A DNA stretch of 17,802 bases from Acidimicrobiaceae bacterium (GTDB lineage: Bacteria; Actinomycetota; Acidimicrobiia; Acidimicrobiales; RAAP-2). Shown here one piece after another: positions 14,172-17,802 of the stretch. The translations under genes were made by a program, and so were the position numbers. The notes beneath the pieces are model-generated. The model was not told the origin of the DNA, ran no database searches, and was given only the letters and a program-made list of their open reading frames with translations. The stretch's first letter is position 1. Each line of letters opens with the position of its first letter. Location: contig JAUTXB010000046.1 in assembly GCA_030838245.1 (NCBI GenBank), forward strand, positions 1 through 17,802. Direction: 5' to 3'.

Positions 14172-15575
14172 TCAGCCGAGCGGTGCTCCGCCGAGCAGGT
14201 TGTTCACACCACCGGTGACCCCGGTAATAACTTGTCCGAGCCCCGATCCCGCCCCGGACACGACACCCCCGACGACTCCGGTCGTCGCCTGGCTCAGGCC
14301 GGAACTGGTACCCCCACCGGTGCTGCCCACGCCACCGATGACTCCTCCGAGACCGCTGACCGCGCCTCCGACACCGTTGGCCAGGCCGCTGACCGCACCT
14401 CCGGCGCCCGCCCCAGCGCCGGCGACGGCACCACCGACCCCACCGACCGCACCAGCGACTCCGCCGATCGGCTGGCTCAGCCCGGCCGCGGGATCAGGCA
14501 GGCTTCCGGTTCCAGTCGGCAAGCTCGACGAACCGTTCCCCGTGCCCCCGGTTGCGGCCGAACCGCTGGGCGCGCTCGGGGTGCTCCCAGCACCGCCGGC
14601 GGCACTGCCACCGGCAGCTGGGGCCGCCCCCGGGGTGAGGGCCGGCGCTGTGGTCGGGGGTGGAGCCCCCCCGAGACCGGGAGTGCCGCTGGACGGAGCG
14701 ACCGTCGTTGTTATCGGCGCGACGGCCGCAGGAGTGGCGATCGCCGAGTTGCTCGGCGAGAGGAAGGCGGCTCCCAGACCGACCGCGACTGCCCCCGCCG
14801 CGGCCATCGACGCACCGGCCGGCGTCACCGCGCTGGCCACGTGGCGGCCGGCCTCGAAGGCATGTCGGAACGATGTCGGGACGTGGTTCCGGAACGACGT
14901 CGACAACCGGCGGATGCCGGTCCGGGGGAGGGTCATGGCCACCCCGATCAGGGCGCCCGCCTTGCCCTCGGCTCCGGCCAGGAGGGCGAACTCGCGTTTT
15001 AGCGCATTGCGTGCTCGCCAGAGCAGGGTCTCCACCGCCGAGACGCCGACACCTTCTTGATCGGCGATCCTCTGGTAGGACCAGCCGGACCGTTCGCGAA
15101 GGTCGAGCACCCGCTGGTGCCGGGGCTTGAGGTTCTCGAAGGCCGTGGTGACCAGCTGGGCGTCGACATCCTGCAAAACCGCGTCTTCGATGTCGTAGGA
15201 GCCCACATCACTGCTCAGCATCATGGTCTCGTCGAGCGGGGTCAGGCGGGCGCGCCGACGGAGGACATCGGTGCACAGATTGCCGGCGATGACCGTCAGC
15301 CACGGGTAGAAGCGTCGGTCCCCGGCGAAGGTGGGCAGGGCCCGCCACGCCCGGGCGAACGTCTCCTGGACGACATCCTCGGATTCGGAACGCTCCTGCA
15401 ATCGCTTCACGCAGAATCGCAGTAACCGCTGGTGATAGTGCAGATAGAGGGAGTCGAACGCATCGAGATCACCGCCCTGGCACCGTTCGACCAGTACCCG
15501 GTCCCGGTCGACGTCAACGGCCCCCTCAAAGTTGCTCACGCCGTGCGCAACCGAGAAATCGTCCGATTCCCGCAT
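14172..15575 (-). CDS. ECF-type sigma factor fused to a membrane helix and long Gly/Ala/Pro-rich tail
   Basis: This encodes 467 residues from the ATG at 15575, with GGGGA eight bases upstream. Residues about 36-110 are a sigma region 2 (DLDAFDSLYLHYHQRLLRF, EDVVQETFARAWRAL, FYPWLTVIAGNLCTDVLRR), and about 148-196 are region 4 (LKPRHQRVLDLRERSGWSYQ, then VSAVETLLWRARNALKREF). After a linker, residues about 252-273 form one hydrophobic helix (AGASMAAAGAVAVGLGAAFL). The remaining roughly 190 residues are low-complexity: Thr/Pro/Ala-rich, then Gly/Val/Ser repeats such as GGAVSGL. Typical ECF factors stop near residue 200, so this one looks tethered to the membrane with its tail outside. No separate anti-sigma gene is adjacent. 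It would need release or act at the membrane. It is divergent from a surface protein and sortase, making envelope stress or cell-wall control a likely role. The fusion is read directly; topology and function are inferred. Confidence 0.88.
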   Translation of the reverse strand: MRESDDFSVAHGVSNFEGAVDVDRDRVLVERCQGGDLDAFDSLYLHYHQRLLRFCVKRLQERSESEDVVQETFARAWRALPTFAGDRRFYPWLTVIAGNLCTDVLRRRARLTPLDETMMLSSDVGSYDIEDAVLQDVDAQLVTTAFENLKPRHQRVLDLRERSGWSYQRIADQEGVGVSAVETLLWRARNALKREFALLAGAEGKAGALIGVAMTLPRTGIRRLSTSFRNHVPTSFRHAFEAGRHVASAVTPAGASMAAAGAVAVGLGAAFLSPSNSAIATPAAVAPITTTVAPSSGTPGLGGAPPPTTAPALTPGAAPAAGGSAAGGAGSTPSAPSGSAATGGTGNGSSSLPTGTGSLPDPAAGLSQPIGGVAGAVGGVGGAVAGAGAGAGGAVSGLANGVGGAVSGLGGVIGGVGSTGGGTSSGLSQATTGVVGGVVSGAGSGLGQVITGVTGGVNNLLGGAPLG

Positions 15576-15631
15576 CCGTCATATCCCCGTCATGTCCGTC
15601 GAATGTGTCCGGTGATACCCAATGTCCGGCG

Positions 15632-15660
15632 AGTGTAAACCGCACTAGAACGCGTTCTAC
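15632..15660 (-). promoter_or_regulatory. Possible sigma-gene promoter overlapping the palindrome
   Basis: On the minus strand TACACT (15637-15632) fits the TANNNT -10 consensus. At 17 bases upstream is GTAGAA (15660-15655), a poor -35. The palindrome at 15646-15659 would lie between and over these elements, a classic repression layout. It would give a leader of about 50 bases before the sigma ATG. Confidence 0.3.
15646..15659. promoter_or_regulatory. KstR-type TetR operator palindrome
   Basis: TAGAACGCGTTCTA is a perfect 14-base palindrome and matches TNNAACNNGTTNNA, the published recognition pattern of KstR, the TetR-family repressor of cholesterol catabolism in mycobacteria and rhodococci. 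It sits in the 302-base divergent region between the sigma gene and the small ORF/surface protein genes. Other TetR proteins use similar sites, so KstR itself is not proven. Confidence 0.6.
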
Positions 15661-15733
15661 ACGACTCCCCGGCGATCTTCGCAGCATATCTAACAAGAAT
15701 TCTCCAACCTCGCACAAGTTCCCTTGTAGTGGG

Positions 15734-15752
15734 CCGTTCCCCCCACGAACGG
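15734..15752 (+). promoter_or_regulatory. Small hairpin just before the sORF ribosome site
   Basis: CCGTTC (15734-15739) pairs with GAACGG (15747-15752) around a C-rich loop. The GGGGAG ribosome site of the small ORF begins three bases later (15755). The run of six C in and beside the loop could alternatively pair with that G-rich site and hide it. A translational switch is possible but speculative. Confidence 0.3.
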
Positions 15753-15766
15753 ATGGGGAGGCAGCG

Positions 15767-15868
15767 ATGCGAAGGCTGATCGGCATGGACGGCCCGGGCA
15801 CCTGTCGTTGCGGAAGAGCCGGCCTCTGGGACGACAGGTTGTCGTATCCGCGTCGGCTTTCGGATTGA
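15767..15868 (+). CDS. Small ORF (33 aa) upstream of the surface-protein gene
   Basis: An ATG at 15767 follows a strong GGGGAG (15755-15760) at six bases. The frame runs 33 codons to TGA at 15866-15868. That stop overlaps the next gene's ribosome site GAGGAG (15867-15872), and the next ATG is nine bases further on, an arrangement expected for translational coupling or a leader peptide. The peptide is basic and hydrophilic with a Cys-x-Cys (C13, C15), one Trp and a YPRR segment; it has no membrane helix. I recognise no family. It may be a real small protein, or it may set translation of the surface protein through ribosome position. The evidence is the ribosome site and arrangement only. Confidence 0.5.
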   Translation: MRRLIGMDGPGTCRCGRAGLWDDRLSYPRRLSD

Positions 15869-15877
15869 GGAGAGACC

Positions 15878-17266
15878 ATGAAATTGCGCGTTCGAGGAAC
15901 CCTCACGGCGGCGTCGGCCGCCCTGCTTACTGCGGCGTCGCTGGGGGGCTTCGCCTCCACGGCCGGCGCGGCGGCGTCGGGCCCGGGCTCCTTCCAGCTC
16001 AAAGCGCAGGGGGACGCGCTCACCGTGACGTTCCCCGGTACCAAGTTCATAGGCGGGGACTCCACCATCTCGGCCGACACCACCCCCAACGCAGACGCAC
16101 AGGGCTCCGGGCAGCTTCTGCCCAGCGTGAGTGGGTCGCAGCACGCCACGGCCTCGGCGCCCGGGCAGAGCCAGAACCTGGCGCAGACCTGTGCCTCCCC
16201 GGCGGTACCTGCCCAGCTCAGTGCCTACCTGTCCGCTGGATTGGGCTGCGGGTCCGCCCAAGCAGCCATTGACGGCAGCGGCCTTCCCTCCGCCGGTGCC
16301 TCTGGATCGGTTGCCTCGCTGAGCGCCGGAGCCGGGAACCTCTTGACCCAGGTCATCCAGTCGGGAACGCCGGTGTACACCGCGTTGCAGGGCATCGTGG
16401 GGCAGGTGCCCGCACCTCCGGGTAGCAGCCTCACGTTGGGCGCTCTGCTCACCCAGCTGGGGTTGACGGTGGCCCAGACCACGGGGCTGGCCACGCTCAG
16501 CGCCGGTACCTCGACCGGATCGGCATCGGCGACGGCGACCTCGGCCACCGCCACCAACACCAGCAGTGGGGGCACCATCGATCTGCTTCCGGGCGCCGGG
16601 GGAGGAGGTGCTCCTTCCGTTTCGATCACCATCGGTGCAGCCAAGACGACGGCGACGCTGGATCGCACCGGTGGCGCCGGCACGGCCACCGCTGACCCGG
16701 CGATCGTCACGATCACGACCACGGTCCCGGGCGCAGGCGCCAACACGGTCACCCTGGCCCCTGGTCAATCCCAGACGCTGCTGGCTGGTACGCCCCTCGA
16801 GTCCACCATCAGCGCTGGTTCCTCGACCGTGAACCAAGGCCCCGGCGCGGCGAGTGCCACGGCAAACGGAGTCACGCTCGACCTCCTCACCGGCCTCCCG
16901 GGCGGCGGCATCTCCATCGACCTGGCCTCGTCGGCTGCGTCGGTGACCGGGGCGGTCCCCGCCGCTACCCCCGCACCGCCGGCTGCCACGCCGCCAGCAG
17001 CTGCTCCGGCCGCCCCGGCGGGTGCGCCGATCCCTGGGGTGACTGCAGTCCATACCGGTGAGCCCTGGGGAGGCTCGCTGCCCATCGTCGCACTGGCCCT
17101 GGTGGCCGGTCTGGGTCTCATCTACCGGCGCCGTCTTGGAGCGCTGATCCCGGTACTCGCCCATGGGACCCGTGCCATCGGGACGCCCCTGGGGGCGGCC
17201 GCTGATCGGGTCCGCTCCGGGCTCCGCCACCTGGCCGGTGCCGTCCGGGGAGGGCCGGGCCGGTAG
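15878..17266 (+). CDS. Secreted surface protein with signal peptide and LPXTG-like C-terminal anchor
   Basis: This encodes 462 residues from the ATG at 15878 with GAGGAG five bases upstream. An N-terminal signal peptide (basic MKLRVRG, hydrophobic core, likely cleavage near residue 31-33 at STAGAAA) precedes a long Ser/Thr/Ala/Gly-rich region with only three or four cysteines. A Pro/Ala-rich segment (about 360-385) looks like a wall-spanning linker. Next comes AVHTGEPWGG (HTG at 392-394), a membrane helix (about 401-417, SLPIVALALVAGLGLIY) and RRR. That order is the sorting-signal layout; the motif resembles the LAXTG recognised by class E sortases but with A-V-H-T-G. Unusually, the tail after RRR is about 40 residues, so a plain membrane anchor is possible. 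The sortase gene overlaps its stop codon by one base, supporting a substrate-enzyme pair. No known adhesin or enzymatic domain is visible. It may serve as a cell-wall or sheath protein. Confidence 0.75.
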   Translation: MKLRVRGTLTAASAALLTAASLGGFASTAGAAASGPGSFQLKAQGDALTVTFPGTKFIGGDSTISADTTPNADAQGSGQLLPSVSGSQHATASAPGQSQNLAQTCASPAVPAQLSAYLSAGLGCGSAQAAIDGSGLPSAGASGSVASLSAGAGNLLTQVIQSGTPVYTALQGIVGQVPAPPGSSLTLGALLTQLGLTVAQTTGLATLSAGTSTGSASATATSATATNTSSGGTIDLLPGAGGGGAPSVSITIGAAKTTATLDRTGGAGTATADPAIVTITTTVPGAGANTVTLAPGQSQTLLAGTPLESTISAGSSTVNQGPGAASATANGVTLDLLTGLPGGGISIDLASSAASVTGAVPAATPAPPAATPPAAAPAAPAGAPIPGVTAVHTGEPWGGSLPIVALALVAGLGLIYRRRLGALIPVLAHGTRAIGTPLGAAADRVRSGLRHLAGAVRGGPGR

Positions 17267-17802
17267 TGAAGGACAAGGCGTCTGATCTGGGACGACCTGG
17301 ACATGGAACGTCACGGCTCCGCTTCGGCGGAGCCGTGACGAACCATCCGCTCCGTTGGTTGGCTCCGATCCTCGGTGCGCTGCTCGTGTGGGGCGCTCTT
17401 GGCTTCTTCGGATACGCCGCCGGTTGGACCGCACATAAGGATCGGGCCCAGTCCGTTCTGAAGAGCCCGGTGCGACCGGTCGACCAGGCGAAGGCGTCGG
17501 TCCCACCCTGCGTACAGGCGCCGCCGCAAGTCGGACAGCTGGCCGGCACCCTCACGATTCCCGCCATCGGCCTGAAGGCACCGGTCGAGGAAGGGACCGA
17601 CGATGCGGAGTTGAACGTCGCCGCCGGCCATGCCCCGGCATCGGTGTGGCCCGGGGCTACCGGCAGCGCGGTGTTCCTGGCCCACGACGTCAGCTACTTC
17701 GTGCACCTCAACTCGTTGCAACCAGGCGACTTGATCTATTACCAGGACCAGTGCTCGACGGTGGCGTTCCAGGTGTCGGGCCAAAAGATCGTGAACGCCG
17801 GT
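17266..17802 (+). CDS. Sortase, class E-like (3' end beyond window)
   Basis: The frame is open from a GTG at 17266 to the window end (179 codons). That GTG overlaps the previous TAG stop (TAGTG) and has GGGGAGGG (17247-17254) eleven bases upstream, pointing to coupled translation. A second GTG at 17335 lacks a properly spaced ribosome site. Residues about 31-53 form a membrane anchor (WLAPILGALLVWGALGFFGY). The sortase barrel follows: AGTLTIPAIGLKAPVEEGTD, GHAPASVWPGATGSAVFLAHD with the likely catalytic histidine H140, then FVHLNSLQPGDLIYY. The catalytic Cys and Arg should lie just beyond the edge. Sortases cleave sorting signals and link proteins to peptidoglycan outside the membrane. The adjacent surface protein is the probable substrate. 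Class E is favoured by the actinobacterial context and layout, but class D/F cannot be excluded from a partial protein. Confidence 0.87.
   Translation, partial: MKDKASDLGRPGHGTSRLRFGGAVTNHPLRWLAPILGALLVWGALGFFGYAAGWTAHKDRAQSVLKSPVRPVDQAKASVPPCVQAPPQVGQLAGTLTIPAIGLKAPVEEGTDDAELNVAAGHAPASVWPGATGSAVFLAHDVSYFVHLNSLQPGDLIYYQDQCSTVAFQVSGQKIVNAG
17309..17340 (+). promoter_or_regulatory. 14-bp perfect hairpin with TTCG loop near the sortase start
   Basis: CGTCACGGCTCCGC (17309-17322) pairs without mismatch to GCGGAGCCGTGACG (17327-17340) around TTCG (17323-17326), an exceptionally stable tetraloop. It follows the surface-protein stop by 42 bases but has no U-run. If the sortase starts at 17266, it lies in codons 15-25; if at 17335, the start codon is inside its 3' arm. 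It could be a terminator or attenuator lowering sortase relative to substrate. Confidence 0.7.

Noticed and set aside
14200..15060. Pro/Ala-rich open frame antisense to the sigma tail
   Set aside because: It is the mirror of the Gly-rich low-complexity coding repeat; no ribosome site or domain.
15590..17506. 638-codon open frame on the minus strand
   Set aside because: It runs antisense through the surface protein, the small ORF and the sortase start, is Arg/Gly-rich with no domain, and is an expected shadow of high-GC coding sequence.

Overview
The window is dense, high-GC DNA with strong GGAGG-type ribosome binding sites, frequent GTG starts and gene families typical of Actinomycetota (TetR-controlled P450, CoA-ligase and SDR genes, an ECF sigma factor, a class E-like sortase). 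An Acidimicrobiia- or mycobacteria-like lineage fits best, but no rRNA or marker gene is present to settle it. I found no tRNA, rRNA, insertion sequence, phage gene or CRISPR array.

Positions 1-10846 look like a catabolic/lipid-modification island. A broken gene end (3-220) is followed by a minus-strand cluster: TetR regulator, APH-like kinase, and a CrtC/AttH-like (DUF7064/7065-type) protein. The TetR gene is divergent from a cytochrome P450 across a palindromic operator. A DinB-like protein, an SDR, an MFS transporter with an unusual extracytoplasmic insertion, a second SDR and a FadD19-like acyl-CoA synthetase follow. Uptake (MFS), hydroxylation (P450), alcohol/ketone redox (two SDRs) and CoA activation (FadD) together suggest breakdown of a hydrophobic steroid- or terpenoid-like substrate; the substrate itself is inferred.

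Positions 10831-14171 hold a compact block: a minus-strand translationally coupled pair made of a predicted Fe-S PD-(D/E)XK nuclease and a protein that I align to it as a catalytically dead paralogue, divergent from a membrane-anchored patatin-like phospholipase that may be leaderless. The gene junctions here carry short tandem duplications, including a 25-bp repeat with embedded palindromes.

Positions 14172-17802 form an envelope module. An ECF sigma factor fused to a transmembrane segment and a long Gly/Ala/Pro-rich tail is divergent from a 33-residue small ORF, a secreted Ser/Thr/Ala-rich surface protein with an LPXTG-like C-terminus, and a sortase cut off by the window edge. The shared intergenic region has a perfect KstR-type palindrome. 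The layout suggests a membrane-tethered sigma factor controlling a dedicated sortase-substrate pair.

The strongest candidates for something undescribed are the active/inactive nuclease pair (10930-12866) and the tethered sigma/sORF/surface protein/sortase module (14172-17802).
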